44,390 nt of DNA from Chloroflexota bacterium (lineage in GTDB: Bacteria > Chloroflexota > UBA6077 > CF-72), in NCBI GenBank assembly GCA_019247515.1, contig JAFAOS010000541.1, positions 1-44,390 of the forward strand, written 5' to 3'. The notes under the pieces are model-generated. The model was not told the origin of the DNA. It made no database searches and saw nothing but the letters and a program-made list of their open reading frames with translations. Positions 16,757-25,505 of the stretch are shown here, piece after piece. Position 1 is the first letter of the stretch. Every line of letters begins with the position of its first letter. Made by a program: the position numbers and the translations under genes.

Positions 16757-18180
16757 TAGCGCAGCGAGGAGGGCAAGATCGCGAGTTGCATGCGGTACTT
16801 CGCCACCGTGCGGCGGGCGATGTGGATGCCCCTTTCTTTCAGGCGCTCCACGATTTCGGAGTCCGTCAGCGGCTTGCCCTCTTTTTCGATGACTTCCTTC
16901 ATGATGTCTTTGACGCTCAGCGAAGGCGTGAAGAAGTGGGCGTAGGGAATCACCTCGCCGTTCGGCAGCATCACGTACTTCGACGCCGTCGCACGTGAGA
17001 CCGTCGACTCGTGGACGCCGAGCTGCTGGGCTACCGCGGCGCGCGACAGCGGTCGCAGATGGCGCACGCCGCTCTGCAGGAACTCGCGCTGCTGGTCCAC
17101 CAGGCAGCGAGTGATGTTGTAGAGCGTCTGGCGCCGCTGATTGATGTTGGCGATGAACAGCTTGGCCCGCCCGACGTACTGCTGCACGTGGCGCCGCTCG
17201 TCGGGATTCATCGAAGCGCTCGAACGGTGCAGGTCTGCCGAGAGCCGCGTGTACATCGGATTGACGCGCAGCACGAACCGGCGGCTTTCGACGACCTCGA
17301 CCTCGAAGTCCTCCGGTCCCTGGGAGATAACCACGTCCGGGATGATGTACATCGCCCGAGTGTCGCGGTCGCTGGCGTTGGTCGGCGAAAAGCCGTGCGC
17401 GGGATGCGGATTGAGCTTCGTCTTGACGAACTCCCACACGTCGGCGACTTCTTGCTGGGAAATGCGGAGCTCGTGCGCAATGCGGCCGAACTTGTGCTCG
17501 CCCAGCTCGGTCAGGAACTGGCTGACGATCTCGCGCGCGTGCGGCTGCGAAAGTCCGCGCTCTTCGAGATGGTCGATCTGGATCAGCAAGCACTCGCTCA
17601 GGCGGCGCGCGCCGATGCCAATGGGCTCCTGAGCCTGAAGCACGCGCAAGACGGCCCGCACCTTGTCGATGGACACGCTCAGCTCGTAGGCGACGTCCTC
17701 GATCTTGATGGCCAGATAGCCCTTCTCGTCGAGACTGCCGACCAGGTACTCGGCGACGGGCATGTCCTCGTCGGGCAACGCCGCGCCCATTTCCATCAGC
17801 AGCTTTTCGCTGAGCGTCTGTTCCGAGGCAACCCGCGTGAGCGGGTCGAACTCCTCGTCGTCGGAGAACCGGTTGCGATCGCCGTCCTCGTAGCCGTACC
17901 CGCGCGAATCGGAGCCGTAGACGCTGGCGGAGCTGCCCTTCTGGCGCTGGATGCAGCGCGGGCAGATCGAGCCCTGGAGCTCGGTGCCGCACACCCGACA
18001 GGTCGGCACGTCGACCAGCTCGAGCGCGGGGTTTTCATTGAGCTCGGTGGCGATCTGCTGCTGGAGCTCCTGGGACGACAGCTCGAGGATGTAATTGGCC
18101 GCCACCAGGCGCGGCGAAACCTTGAGCGTCTGGTTGGGCGTGTACTCCTGCCCGAGCTCCAGCTCCAGCTCCATCGTCAT
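16756..18180 (-). CDS. rpoN: RNA polymerase sigma-54 factor with a four-cysteine insertion
   Basis: 474 aa. Region I is LKVSPRLVAANYILELSSQELQQQIATELNENPALEL (up to residue 55). The core-binding segment includes VAEYLVGSLDEKGYL and LQAQEPIGIGARRLSECLLIQ. The DNA-binding part has the HTH LSRAAVAQQLGVHESTVSRA and the RpoN box ARRTVAKYR (455-463). Sigma-54 directs transcription from -24/-12 promoters and needs an AAA+ activator, one of which is encoded 540 bp downstream. Oddly, Cys61, 64, 73 and 76 (CRVC and CPRC) form a CX2C-X8-CX2C zinc-ribbon-like insertion between Region I and the acidic linker. I do not know this from characterised sigma-54 proteins. The remaining length is normal. Confidence 0.95.
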   Translation of the reverse strand: MTMELELELGQEYTPNQTLKVSPRLVAANYILELSSQELQQQIATELNENPALELVDVPTCRVCGTELQGSICPRCIQRQKGSSASVYGSDSRGYGYEDGDRNRFSDDEEFDPLTRVASEQTLSEKLLMEMGAALPDEDMPVAEYLVGSLDEKGYLAIKIEDVAYELSVSIDKVRAVLRVLQAQEPIGIGARRLSECLLIQIDHLEERGLSQPHAREIVSQFLTELGEHKFGRIAHELRISQQEVADVWEFVKTKLNPHPAHGFSPTNASDRDTRAMYIIPDVVISQGPEDFEVEVVESRRFVLRVNPMYTRLSADLHRSSASMNPDERRHVQQYVGRAKLFIANINQRRQTLYNITRCLVDQQREFLQSGVRHLRPLSRAAVAQQLGVHESTVSRATASKYVMLPNGEVIPYAHFFTPSLSVKDIMKEVIEKEGKPLTDSEIVERLKERGIHIARRTVAKYRMQLAILPSSLR

Positions 18181-18326
18181 CAGTAACTAATTGATTCTCC
18201 TCATTGGATACAGGCTCTCAACAAGTTTTTTGGCAGTCGCAAGCCGTGTCCGTGTCGGTCCGACTCCGGTGTGTCCACCGTGTCTCTGTATCGACCAGGT
18301 CGCAAAAGACGTGCAGTGAACTAACT

Positions 18327-18668
18327 CTAGAGCTTCTTAATATTGCGTTCTATGCGGCGAAAAGTCTGGTCGACGATGTCTTCGATTTCTGAGAGCGCGG
18401 ACAGTAATGCTGGCTTCAATTCGGGCACGATCTTGTCCATGACAAACTCGCGACCGGCTTCGACACTGTCCGAACTCGCCCAATCCCGCGCCAGGCGGGC
18501 CAGCTGATTGCTGGAAACTTCGAGGTCGTCGTCGGAACGAGATCGGCGGACAATGTAGGCGATGACGCCCGCCGCGATGGCCGCGGCCAGCACCGTGCCC
18601 ACTGCACGTCCCCCACGGTCTTCCCACGGCCGCGAACTGGCGTAGGCACCGCTGCCTTCGTCAACCAT
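18327..18668 (-). CDS. Hypothetical single-pass membrane protein between ntrC-type activator and rpoN
   Basis: 113 aa from ATG 18668, preceded by a good SD (GGAGAGGA, ~5 nt spacing). A Gly/Ser-rich N-terminus is followed by one TM segment (AVGTVLAAAIAAGVIAYIV, about residues 22-41). A charged, helical C-terminal part ends in EIEDIVDQTFRRIERNIKKL. The family is not recognised. Its position between the sigma-54 activator and rpoN on the same strand suggests co-expression, but a link to sigma-54 control is only inferred. The 146 bp to rpoN show no clear terminator. Confidence 0.65.
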   Translation of the reverse strand: MVDEGSGAYASSRPWEDRGGRAVGTVLAAAIAAGVIAYIVRRSRSDDDLEVSSNQLARLARDWASSDSVEAGREFVMDKIVPELKPALLSALSEIEDIVDQTFRRIERNIKKL

Positions 18669-18717
18669 CGAGTCCTCTCCCTTCGCGCAATTCAAAAAGC
18701 TCGAGTAACGGAAAGCA

Positions 18718-20142
18718 TCAGACGCGACCGTCGAGACCGTGTTCCGCCAGCTTCTTCTCGAGGGTTGCAATATCCGTGCCAAGAAGCCTGGCAGCGGCGT
18801 GCCGGTTGCCGTCCGAGCGCAGCAGCGCACGCTGAATGTAGCGGGATTCGACCGCCGCCAGCACCTCCTCCAGGCTCTTGCCGTCGGTCAGCTGTTGATT
18901 CAGATCGATGATCGCAATTTCGCGATCGACGTCCATCGCCAGGTGGTCGGCGGTGATCACGCCGCCCTGCGCCAGCACGACCGCCCGTTCGACGGTGTGC
19001 TCCAGCTCGCGCACGTTGCCGGGCCAGTCGTAGGCGATCAGGCGCTGCAGCGCCTCCTCGCTGATGCGGGCCGGTGCGCTCGCGTCGCTGAAGCGGTGCT
19101 TCTGCAGGAAGTGTTCGACCAGCAGCGGGATGTCGTCTTTGCGCTCGCGGAGCGCGGGCACGTGGATGGTGATGACCGCCAGGCGGTGGTACAGGTCCTC
19201 GCGGAAGCGCCCGGCTTCCACCTCGGCGCGCAGGTCTTTGTTGGTGGCGGCCACGACGCGCACGTCGACTTTGATGGATTGCGAGGAGCCCACCCGTTCG
19301 AACTCGCGCTCCTGCAAGACGCGCAGCAACTTCGCCTGCAGCGTGAGCGCCATGTCGCCAATCTCGTCGAGGAAGATGGTGCCCTTGTGGGCCATCTCGA
19401 ATCGACCGATGCGTTGCCGGTCAGCGCCCGTGAACGAGCCTTTCTCGTGGCCGAAAAGCTCGCTCTCCATGAGCGTCGCCGGCAGGGCGGTCAGGTTGAC
19501 CTTGACCAGCGGGCCCTTGGAGTAGGTCGAGTACTCGTGCAGCATCTCGGCAATCGATTCCTTGCCAGCGCCGGTCTCGCCGATGATCAGCACGTTGGCG
19601 TAGGACGCCGCGACTTTGCCGATCATCTTGTAGACGTCCTGCATCTGCGGCGTGTTGCCGACGATGCGCTCCGAGAGTGCCTTGTTTTCCTGCTTGCTGC
19701 GAACCAGCTCCTGGGCGAGCTGCTGCCGCTCGAAGTAGCGCCGGATCGTGAACAGCACGCGATCGACGTCGAACGGCTTGGTGATGTAGTCGTAGGCGCC
19801 CAGGTGCATCGCCTCGATGGTGGTGCTGGACGTGCCGTACGCCGTCATCAGGATCACGTTGCCGACGCCAATGTCCTGCGCCGAAAGGCGCTTCAGGATC
19901 TGGATGCCGTCCTGGTCGGGCATGCGCAGGTCGATGAGCAGCAAGTCGGGCTCCTCGACGGGGACGATGCGCAGCACCTCACTGCCGCTCTTGGCTTCGA
20001 GCGTGTCGTAGCCTTCGCTCTGAAGCAGCTCGACGAGCGTGCCGCGGATGGCGGCGTCGTCGTCGGCGATCAGGATGCGCCGGACCTGGATCGGCCGGTC
20101 GCTTTCCGCGGGGCGCGCCTTGCGTTGTGCGCGTGCAACCAT
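18718..20142 (-). CDS. NtrC-family sigma-54-dependent response regulator
   Basis: 474 aa from ATG 20142; a GTG at 20199 would add 19 basic residues. An N-terminal receiver domain has acidic pocket DDD (27-29) and phospho-acceptor Asp71 in [10 protein letters not shown]. The central AAA+ domain has Walker [10 protein letters not shown], the sigma-54 contact loop written GSFTGA (canonical GAFTGA), Walker [11 protein letters not shown] and the arginine-finger region FREDLYHRL. The C-terminal Fis-type HTH includes [19 protein letters not shown]. It would activate -24/-12 promoters with the sigma-54 encoded downstream. No cognate histidine kinase is adjacent. I could not find a convincing -24/-12 site in its own upstream region. 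Confidence 0.93.
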   Translation of the reverse strand: MVARAQRKARPAESDRPIQVRRILIADDDAAIRGTLVELLQSEGYDTLEAKSGSEVLRIVPVEEPDLLLIDLRMPDQDGIQILKRLSAQDIGVGNVILMTAYGTSSTTIEAMHLGAYDYITKPFDVDRVLFTIRRYFERQQLAQELVRSKQENKALSERIVGNTPQMQDVYKMIGKVAASYANVLIIGETGAGKESIAEMLHEYSTYSKGPLVKVNLTALPATLMESELFGHEKGSFTGADRQRIGRFEMAHKGTIFLDEIGDMALTLQAKLLRVLQEREFERVGSSQSIKVDVRVVAATNKDLRAEVEAGRFREDLYHRLAVITIHVPALRERKDDIPLLVEHFLQKHRFSDASAPARISEEALQRLIAYDWPGNVRELEHTVERAVVLAQGGVITADHLAMDVDREIAIIDLNQQLTDGKSLEEVLAAVESRYIQRALLRSDGNRHAAARLLGTDIATLEKKLAEHGLDGRV

Positions 20143-20289
20143 AACCTGGGGTCTTGACCCTCCTCCAGACCTGCGGGCCGTCGAATTCCTCCGTGCCACC
20201 GCTCACACGGGGACCTCGGAACGGCAGCGCAAGTATGCCACAGGCCCGCGGGGTGACGTTCGAGTTAGCAGGCGTTAAGCTCCCGGGCT

Positions 20290-21651
20290 GTGACCGGCCA
20301 GGCGCCTCTGTTCGGCGACGCGCGGCCGACCGCCCAGGTCGAGACCATGCCGCTGGCGGCGCGTATGCGGCCGCGCACCCTGGATGAGATCCTCGGGCAG
20401 GACCACCTCCTGGCGCCCGGCCGCGCGCTGCGCCGGGCCCTTGAGGCCGACCGCGTGCCAAGCATGCTGCTCTGGGGCCCGCCCGGTTCGGGCAAGACCA
20501 CCCTGGCCGAAGTCATCGCCCGACTCAGCCACTCGCGCTTCGTGGCCCTGTCCGCGGTAACCGCCGGGGTGGCCGATCTGCGCAAAGTCATTGACGCGGC
20601 GCGGCGCGTCGTCGACCAGCGCACGATCCTGTTTATCGACGAGGTCCATCGCTGGAACAAAGCCCAGCAAGACGCGGTCTTGCCGCACGCCGAGAACGGG
20701 ACGGTCATCCTCATTGGCGCGACAACCGAGAATCCCAGCTTCGAGGTCAACGCCGCGCTGCTGTCTCGCGTGCGCGTGTTCACCCTGCGCGCGCTGGGCG
20801 ACGACGACATCCAGACCATCGTTCGCCGCGCGCTCGCGGATGCGGACCGCGGTCTTGGCGCGCGCGGTCTGGACATCGAGGACACCGCGCTCAAGCACCT
20901 GGTCGAACGCGCCAATGGCGATGCGCGCATTGCGCTGAACGCGCTGGAGCTGGCTGCCGACGCGGCGGGCGACGCGAAGACGATCACGCTGGCGTTGATC
21001 GAGGACGCCCTCCAGCAGCGTGCCCTGCTCTACGACAAGGCGGGTGATGCCCACTACGACACCATTTCCGCCTTCATCAAGTCCGTGCGCGGCTCCAACC
21101 CCGACGCGGCGGTCTACTGGTTGGCGCGCATGCTGGAGTCCGGTGAAGACCTGATGTTCATCGCCCGCCGGCTGGTCATTCTGGCCGGCGAAGACGTCGG
21201 CCTGGCCGACCCGCACGCGCTGAGCGTGGCCGTCGCCGCGCAGCAGGCCGCCCACTTCATCGGCATGCCCGAGGCGATGTTTCCGCTGACCGAGGCCACG
21301 CTGTACCTGGCAACCGCGCCCAAATCCAATTCCGTTGGTCGGGCGTACGGCGCCGCGATGGATGCGGTACGCGAGACGCGCAACGATCCGGTCCCCCTGC
21401 ACCTGCGCAACGCGGTGACCGGCCTGATGCGCGGGATGGGCTACGGTCGCGACTACCGCTACAGCCACGACTTTTCCAGCGAGGACCCACGCCGTTGGTC
21501 GCAAACATATCTGCCCGAAAACGTGGGCGGCCGCCACTTCTACACGCCGGGCGATCAGGGCTTCGAGGCCAGCGACATCGCGCCACGCGTCCAGCGCATT
21601 CGTGAGCTGGCCAGTGACCCACCGGACGCAGACCCGCAAAAAGGCACGTGA
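20290..21651 (+). CDS. rarA: Replication-associated recombination protein A (RarA/MgsA)
   Basis: 453 aa from GTG 20290. This AAA+ clamp-loader-like ATPase acts at stalled replication forks and binds SSB. N-terminal LAARMRPRTLDEILGQDHLL and Walker A GPPGSGKT (63-70) are followed by the DEVHR Walker B block (FIDEVHRWNKAQQDAVLPH), sensor GATTENPSF and the arginine-finger LLSRVRVF. The C-terminal tetramerisation region contains DAAVYWLARMLESGEDLMFIARRLV and NDPVPLHLRNAVT. It is complete, and TAAGCT lies 8 nt before the GTG as a possible -10. Its stop overlaps the next ATG (TGATG), so it is coupled to the amidohydrolase. Confidence 0.95.
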   Translation: MTGQAPLFGDARPTAQVETMPLAARMRPRTLDEILGQDHLLAPGRALRRALEADRVPSMLLWGPPGSGKTTLAEVIARLSHSRFVALSAVTAGVADLRKVIDAARRVVDQRTILFIDEVHRWNKAQQDAVLPHAENGTVILIGATTENPSFEVNAALLSRVRVFTLRALGDDDIQTIVRRALADADRGLGARGLDIEDTALKHLVERANGDARIALNALELAADAAGDAKTITLALIEDALQQRALLYDKAGDAHYDTISAFIKSVRGSNPDAAVYWLARMLESGEDLMFIARRLVILAGEDVGLADPHALSVAVAAQQAAHFIGMPEAMFPLTEATLYLATAPKSNSVGRAYGAAMDAVRETRNDPVPLHLRNAVTGLMRGMGYGRDYRYSHDFSSEDPRRWSQTYLPENVGGRHFYTPGDQGFEASDIAPRVQRIRELASDPPDADPQKGT

Positions 21652-22886
21652 TGGCTGACGTCGGACCGACGATCACGCCCGCGGAGATGGCCGACCTCGT
21701 CGAAAGCCTGGGAACCATCGGTGAGCAGCCAGGCGGCGGGATCATCCGCCACGTCTACGACCCGGCCTGGTGCGCCGCGCGCGAACAGGTGGCGACCTGG
21801 ATGCGCGAAGCCAGCCTCGAAGTCAGAGAGGATGCGGTCGGCAATCTGTTCGGGCGTCTCGAAGGCGACAGCCCGCGCACGATCCTGACCGGCTCGCACA
21901 TCGACACCGTCATCCTTGGCGGTCGTTACGACGGCGGGCTCGGCATCCTCAGCGCGCTGGCGGCTGTACGCGGGCTCAAACAGCACCTCGGCAAGCCGCG
22001 CAAGTCGCTCGAAATGGTCGCGCTGTGCGAGGAGGAAGACAGCCGCTTCCACGGCAATTTCTGGGGCACGCGCGGCATCCTCGGCCTGATCGGGCCGGAG
22101 GAGCTCGAGGCGCACACCGACGCCAACGGCATGACCATCGCCGACGCCATGCGCGAAGTGGGGCTCGCCCCCGACCGCTTTCGCGACTCGGTGCGCACAG
22201 ATCTGGATGCCTTCGTCGAGCTGCACATCGAGCAGGGCCGCATCCTGTTCGACGAGCACGTGCCGCTGGGCATCGTCGACACGATCACCGGCCTGTACCG
22301 TTTCCGCGTCACGCTCGAAGGCCGCACTGACCACGCCGGCACCACGCCGATGGACCTGCGTCGCGACGCGCTGCAGGCCGCCGCCGAATTCGCGACACGG
22401 ATGACGCGTCTCGTGGCTGACGTCGGCCGGCCCGCGGTGGTCACCAACGGCTGGTGGGACGTTCGGCCCGGTGCCTGGAACATCGTGCCGGGTCACGTCG
22501 AATTCTCGGTGGACCTGCGGCACCCCGACGAAGCGATCAAGCAGCGACTCGCGGCGGACATTCGGCAGCTTGGCCAGGACATCGCCGCCCAGCGGGGCAT
22601 CGCCATCGCCTACGACATTGCCAGCGACGTGTTGCCGATGGCCATGCACCCCAGCATCAAGGCCGAGTTGCAGGCCGCCGCGGACAGGTGCAACGTCAAG
22701 TGGATGCCGATGGTCAGCGGCGCGGGCCACGACAGCCAGGTCATGGCTAGCGGCGTGCCGACGGCCATGCTGTTCGTGCCCAGCGTGGACGGACGGTCCC
22801 ACAGCGCGGCGGAATACACGAGCCCGGAAGATGCCGCTCGAGGGGCCACGGTCCTGGCCGAGGCCCTCCGCGGCCTGGCGTACTAA
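21651..22886 (+). CDS. M20-family amidohydrolase (allantoate amidohydrolase / N-carbamoyl-L-amino-acid hydrolase type)
   Basis: 411 aa from ATG 21651 (GTG 21648 also possible). The metal-binding sequence is that of the AllC/HyuC group: GSHIDTVILGGRYDGGLGIL (His and bridging Asp), CEEEDSRF (catalytic Glu pair), ELHIEQG and the C-terminal SGAGHDSQVMA with His ligand. RTDHAGTTPMDLRRDAL belongs to the dimerisation/lid domain. Such enzymes hydrolyse allantoate or N-carbamoyl amino acids, releasing ammonia and CO2; the exact substrate cannot be decided here. No other purine or hydantoin gene is adjacent, and the next gene is a CoA-transferase. Confidence 0.88.
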   Translation: MADVGPTITPAEMADLVESLGTIGEQPGGGIIRHVYDPAWCAAREQVATWMREASLEVREDAVGNLFGRLEGDSPRTILTGSHIDTVILGGRYDGGLGILSALAAVRGLKQHLGKPRKSLEMVALCEEEDSRFHGNFWGTRGILGLIGPEELEAHTDANGMTIADAMREVGLAPDRFRDSVRTDLDAFVELHIEQGRILFDEHVPLGIVDTITGLYRFRVTLEGRTDHAGTTPMDLRRDALQAAAEFATRMTRLVADVGRPAVVTNGWWDVRPGAWNIVPGHVEFSVDLRHPDEAIKQRLAADIRQLGQDIAAQRGIAIAYDIASDVLPMAMHPSIKAELQAAADRCNVKWMPMVSGAGHDSQVMASGVPTAMLFVPSVDGRSHSAAEYTSPEDAARGATVLAEALRGLAY

Positions 22887-22889
22887 GAT
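22884..22889 (+). promoter_or_regulatory. -10 element for a leaderless CoA-transferase transcript
   Basis: TAAGAT, overlapping the TAA stop of the amidohydrolase, ends exactly 6 nt before the GTG of the CoA-transferase. The same spacing is seen at argF and thiD. No convincing -35. Confidence 0.4.
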
Positions 22890-22895
22890 CGGCGC

Positions 22896-24032
22896 GTGGG
22901 CCCCCTCGCCGGCATGCGTGTCGTGGCCTGGGAGCACGCGGTCGCCGCGCCGCTGGCGACGCGCCACCTGGCGGACCTCGGCGCCGACGTCGTCAAAGTC
23001 GAGCGGCCCGGCGGCGGCGACTTCGCTCGCGCGTACGACTCGGCGGTGCGTGGCCTCAGCGCGTACTTCGTGTGGCTCAATCGGGGCAAGCGCAGCATCG
23101 TCCTGGACCTGAAGGACGCGGGGGGCCGGCGTGCTTTCGACCTGCTGCTGGAGCGCGCCGACGTCTTCGTCCACAACCAGGGGCCGGGCGCCGCCGAGCG
23201 CCTGGGCTGCGCCTACGCCGAGCTCAGCGTCCGCAATCCGCGGCTGGTGGCGTGTTCGATCTCCGGCTACGGTCCCGACGGTCCACACCGGGATCGCAAG
23301 GCCTACGACCTGCTGCTGCAGGGAGAGGCCGGCGTCATCGATCTGACCGGCACCGCCGAGGCGCCGGCCAAAGTTGGCATCTCTGTGGCCGACATCGCCA
23401 GCGGCATGTACGCCTTCAGCAGCATCCTCGGCGCGCTGTACCAGCGCGCCAGCACCGGCCTGGGCGCCGACATCCAGATCTCGATGCTGGAAGCCCTGGT
23501 CGAGTGGACGATGCCGGCCGCGTACGTCGCCCAGTACACGGGCCAGGCGCCCGAACGAGCGGGGACGCGGCACAACTTCGTCGTGCCCTACGGCAGCTAC
23601 CTGGTGGGCGACGGCGGCAGCGTGAACCTGGCCGTCCAGAACGACGGCCAGTGGCGCCGACTGTGCGCGATCGTGCTGCGCCAGGCCGACCTGGCCGACG
23701 ACCCGCGGTTCGCGACCAACGAGCTGAGGCTGAAGCATCGCGACGTGCTGGAGCCGCTGATCGAAGCGTTGCTGGCAGACGACACGCGCGCGGCTGTCGA
23801 GGCACGCCTGGCCGAGGCGGACGTCCCATTCGGCGCCGTCAACAGGGTCGAAGACGTGCTCGACCATCCGCAGCTGGCCGCGCGCGAGCGCTGGTTCAAT
23901 ATCGACAGCCCGGTAGGCGAGCTGCGCGCCTTCCACCACCCGATGAACATCGCCGGCCTGGAGCGACCGCCGATGCGCGTGCCCGAGCTAGGTGAACACA
24001 CCGCCGAAGTGCTGGCGGAGCTCGGCCTCTAG
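22896..24032 (+). CDS. CaiB/BaiF (family III) CoA-transferase
   Basis: 378 aa from GTG 22896. Family III CoA-transferases move CoA between carboxylic acids through a glutamyl/aspartyl anhydride. Seen: N-terminal LAGMRVVAWEHAVAAPLATRHLADLGADVVKVERPGGGD, LNRGKRSIVLDLKD, ISGYGPDGP and the catalytic Asp in KAYDLLLQGEAGV. VPFGAVNRVEDVLDHPQLAARERW follows in the C-terminal part. The donor and acceptor acids are not predictable. It lies between an amidohydrolase and a GNAT with no pathway partner. The gene ends 11 bp before repeat R7. Confidence 0.9.
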   Translation: MGPLAGMRVVAWEHAVAAPLATRHLADLGADVVKVERPGGGDFARAYDSAVRGLSAYFVWLNRGKRSIVLDLKDAGGRRAFDLLLERADVFVHNQGPGAAERLGCAYAELSVRNPRLVACSISGYGPDGPHRDRKAYDLLLQGEAGVIDLTGTAEAPAKVGISVADIASGMYAFSSILGALYQRASTGLGADIQISMLEALVEWTMPAAYVAQYTGQAPERAGTRHNFVVPYGSYLVGDGGSVNLAVQNDGQWRRLCAIVLRQADLADDPRFATNELRLKHRDVLEPLIEALLADDTRAAVEARLAEADVPFGAVNRVEDVLDHPQLAARERWFNIDSPVGELRAFHHPMNIAGLERPPMRVPELGEHTAEVLAELGL

Positions 24033-24043
24033 CGAGTCAACCA

Positions 24044-24086
24044 CCTCTCCCTCTGGGAGAGGTCGCGCGAAGCGCGGGTGAGGGCT
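24044..24086 (+). repeat. Palindromic repeat family 1, copy R7 (long form)
   Basis: CCTCTCCC-TCT-GGGAGAGG then TCGCGCGAAGCGCGGGTGAGGGCT. It is the left half of the third head-to-head pair (with R8), between convergent genes. Confidence 0.85.
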
Positions 24087-24100
24087 CGCAATGGTACGGA

Positions 24101-24137
24101 AGCCCTCACCCCGGCCCTCTCCCAGAGGGAGAGGGAG
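24101..24137 (-). repeat. Palindromic repeat family 1, copy R8 (short form), overlapping the GNAT 3' end
   Basis: Minus-strand short form. It pairs with R7 across 14 bp. The last codons of the GNAT gene and its TGA stop (24106-24108) lie within the repeat. Confidence 0.85.
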
Positions 24138-24630
24138 CCGGTCTTAGTCGCGCCATGTAGTGCGCGTCGATCAGCTTGCCGTTGCGCCGGCCGAACTGGC
24201 GGCCGGTGCCTTCGATGACGAAGCCGAACTTCTCGTACAGGTGAATCGCCGCCGGGTTGTCGGCCCACACCTCCAGCTCGAGCCGCCGCAGACCGAGCCA
24301 GCCGTCCGCCAGCTCGAGCATCGCGGCCATCAGCGCCGAGCCGACGCCCTGGTTGTGAAAGTCGTCGTGGACGGCCATGCCGAACTTGCCAACGTCGCGC
24401 CGTCGCGGGCCGTGCTGGACCTCGAGGTCGAGCTGCCCGACCACGCGCTCGCCCACAACCGCCACCAGTGCATGCTTGTTGGCGTCCGGCTGGCCGAAAC
24501 GCTCCCGCGTGTACGCGAGCGGCCGCCACGGCAGCTGCAACGTGTTGGCGACCACGCCCGGACAGCGCAGGATGGCGTGGATCGCTTCGATGTCCGACGG
24601 CTCCGCCGCACGGACGACGATCTCAGTCAC
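24106..24630 (-). CDS. GNAT-family N-acetyltransferase with a repeat-encoded C-terminus
   Basis: 174 aa from GTG 24630, overlapping the thiD stop by 8 bp. The GNAT fold is seen in VVRAAEPSDIEAIHAIL, then FGMAVHDDFHNQGVGSALMAAML (acetyl-CoA pyrophosphate loop, QGVGSA) and LELEVWADNPAAIHLYEKFGFVIEGTGR. It resembles RimJ/PhnO-like or YjdJ-type small acetyltransferases; the acceptor is unknown. The final residues PAPSPSGRGPG and the stop codon are read from palindromic repeat R8. The original end of the gene has therefore been replaced or extended by the repeat. Confidence 0.87.
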   Translation of the reverse strand: MTEIVVRAAEPSDIEAIHAILRCPGVVANTLQLPWRPLAYTRERFGQPDANKHALVAVVGERVVGQLDLEVQHGPRRRDVGKFGMAVHDDFHNQGVGSALMAAMLELADGWLGLRRLELEVWADNPAAIHLYEKFGFVIEGTGRQFGRRNGKLIDAHYMARLRPAPSPSGRGPG

Positions 24631-25438
24631 GCAGCGACTGGCGCGACAGCAGCCAATCGTGGGCGACCGGCCCGTGGCCCGCGCCGAGCGGCTGGGAGCG
24701 CCGAATCGCCTCGCTGACGTAGCGCTTCGCCTCGCCGACCGCCTCGACGATCTCCAATCCCCGCGCCAGGCCCGCGGCGATCGCCGCCGAGAACGTGCAG
24801 CCGGTCCCGTGTGTGTTGGGCGTATCGAACCGCTCGGATTCAAAGAGCGTGAAATTCTGGCCGTCGAACAGGAGGTCCACCGCGCGAGCGCCGAGTCGAT
24901 GCCCGCCCTTCATCACCACGCTTCGCGTGCCGAGCCCGACGATCTCACGGGCCGCTTGCCGAACGTCGTCGTCGGTCTCGAGCGCGCGGCCGACCAGCAC
25001 TTCGGCCTCCGGCAGGTTGGGGGTCAGCACCGTCGCCAGCGGCAGGAGGTCGCGAATCAGCGCGTCCACCGCGTCTTCGCGCAGCAGCCTATCGCCACTT
25101 TTGGCCACCATTACCGGGTCGACCACCAGCCGATCGAGACGCCAGTGGCGAATGCGCTCGGCGACGGTGGCGATGATCGCCGCGCTCGAGAGCATGCCCG
25201 TCTTGGCCGCGTCGACGCCGATGTCGTCGGCAACCGCGTCGATCTGCGCGGCAATCACCTCGGTCGGAATCTCGTGGACGGCCGTCACGCCGACCGTGTT
25301 CTGCGCCGTGATCGCCGTGAGCGCGCTGGCGCCGTAGACGCCCAGGGCCTGGAATGTCTTGAGGTCGGCCTGTATCCCCGCCCCGCCGCCGGAGTCGGAG
25401 CCAGCGATGGTCATGGCGACGGGTCGGCGCTGGTGCAC
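24623..25438 (-). CDS. thiD: Hydroxymethylpyrimidine/phosphomethylpyrimidine kinase
   Basis: 271 aa from GTG 25438; an ATG eight codons later is an alternative, but a -10-like TACACT six bases upstream of the GTG favours the longer form. ThiD phosphorylates HMP and HMP-P for thiamine diphosphate synthesis. The ribokinase-fold motifs are clear: [61 protein letters not shown] and the anion-hole [20 protein letters not shown] with the catalytic Cys/Asp region. Other thiamine genes are absent here except thiN some 10 kb away. Confidence 0.94.
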   Translation of the reverse strand: MHQRRPVAMTIAGSDSGGGAGIQADLKTFQALGVYGASALTAITAQNTVGVTAVHEIPTEVIAAQIDAVADDIGVDAAKTGMLSSAAIIATVAERIRHWRLDRLVVDPVMVAKSGDRLLREDAVDALIRDLLPLATVLTPNLPEAEVLVGRALETDDDVRQAAREIVGLGTRSVVMKGGHRLGARAVDLLFDGQNFTLFESERFDTPNTHGTGCTFSAAIAAGLARGLEIVEAVGEAKRYVSEAIRRSQPLGAGHGPVAHDWLLSRQSLRD

Positions 25439-25444
25439 GTGGCG

Positions 25445-25450
25445 AGTGTA
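25445..25450 (-). promoter_or_regulatory. -10 element for a leaderless thiD transcript
   Basis: TACACT on the minus strand, ending 6 nt before the GTG start of thiD. This is the same spacing as at argF and the CoA-transferase. It lies in the 67 bp divergent thiD-selD gap. Confidence 0.4.
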
Positions 25451-25492
25451 GCCACCGTCGACGTGGTACGTTCATACGCATTCGGCCCCGAA

Positions 25493-25500
25493 GGGAGGTG
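25493..25500 (+). promoter_or_regulatory. Ribosome binding site that fixes the selD start
   Basis: GGGAGGTG lies 5 nt before TTG 25506. A strong SD here supports initiation at this TTG, upstream of the in-frame TGA, rather than at a codon after it. Confidence 0.7.
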
Positions 25501-25505
25501 GCGCG

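Noticed and set aside
18204..18326. Small coding frame in the gap before rpoN on the plus strand
   Set aside because: No SD or family sequence, and no codon bias like the neighbours; probably the rpoN 5' region.
20225..20245. Possible sigma-54 (-24/-12) promoter before the NtrC-type gene (TGGCATACTTGC on the minus strand)
   Set aside because: The GG-to-GC spacing is 7 nt rather than the required 10, so it is not a valid site.
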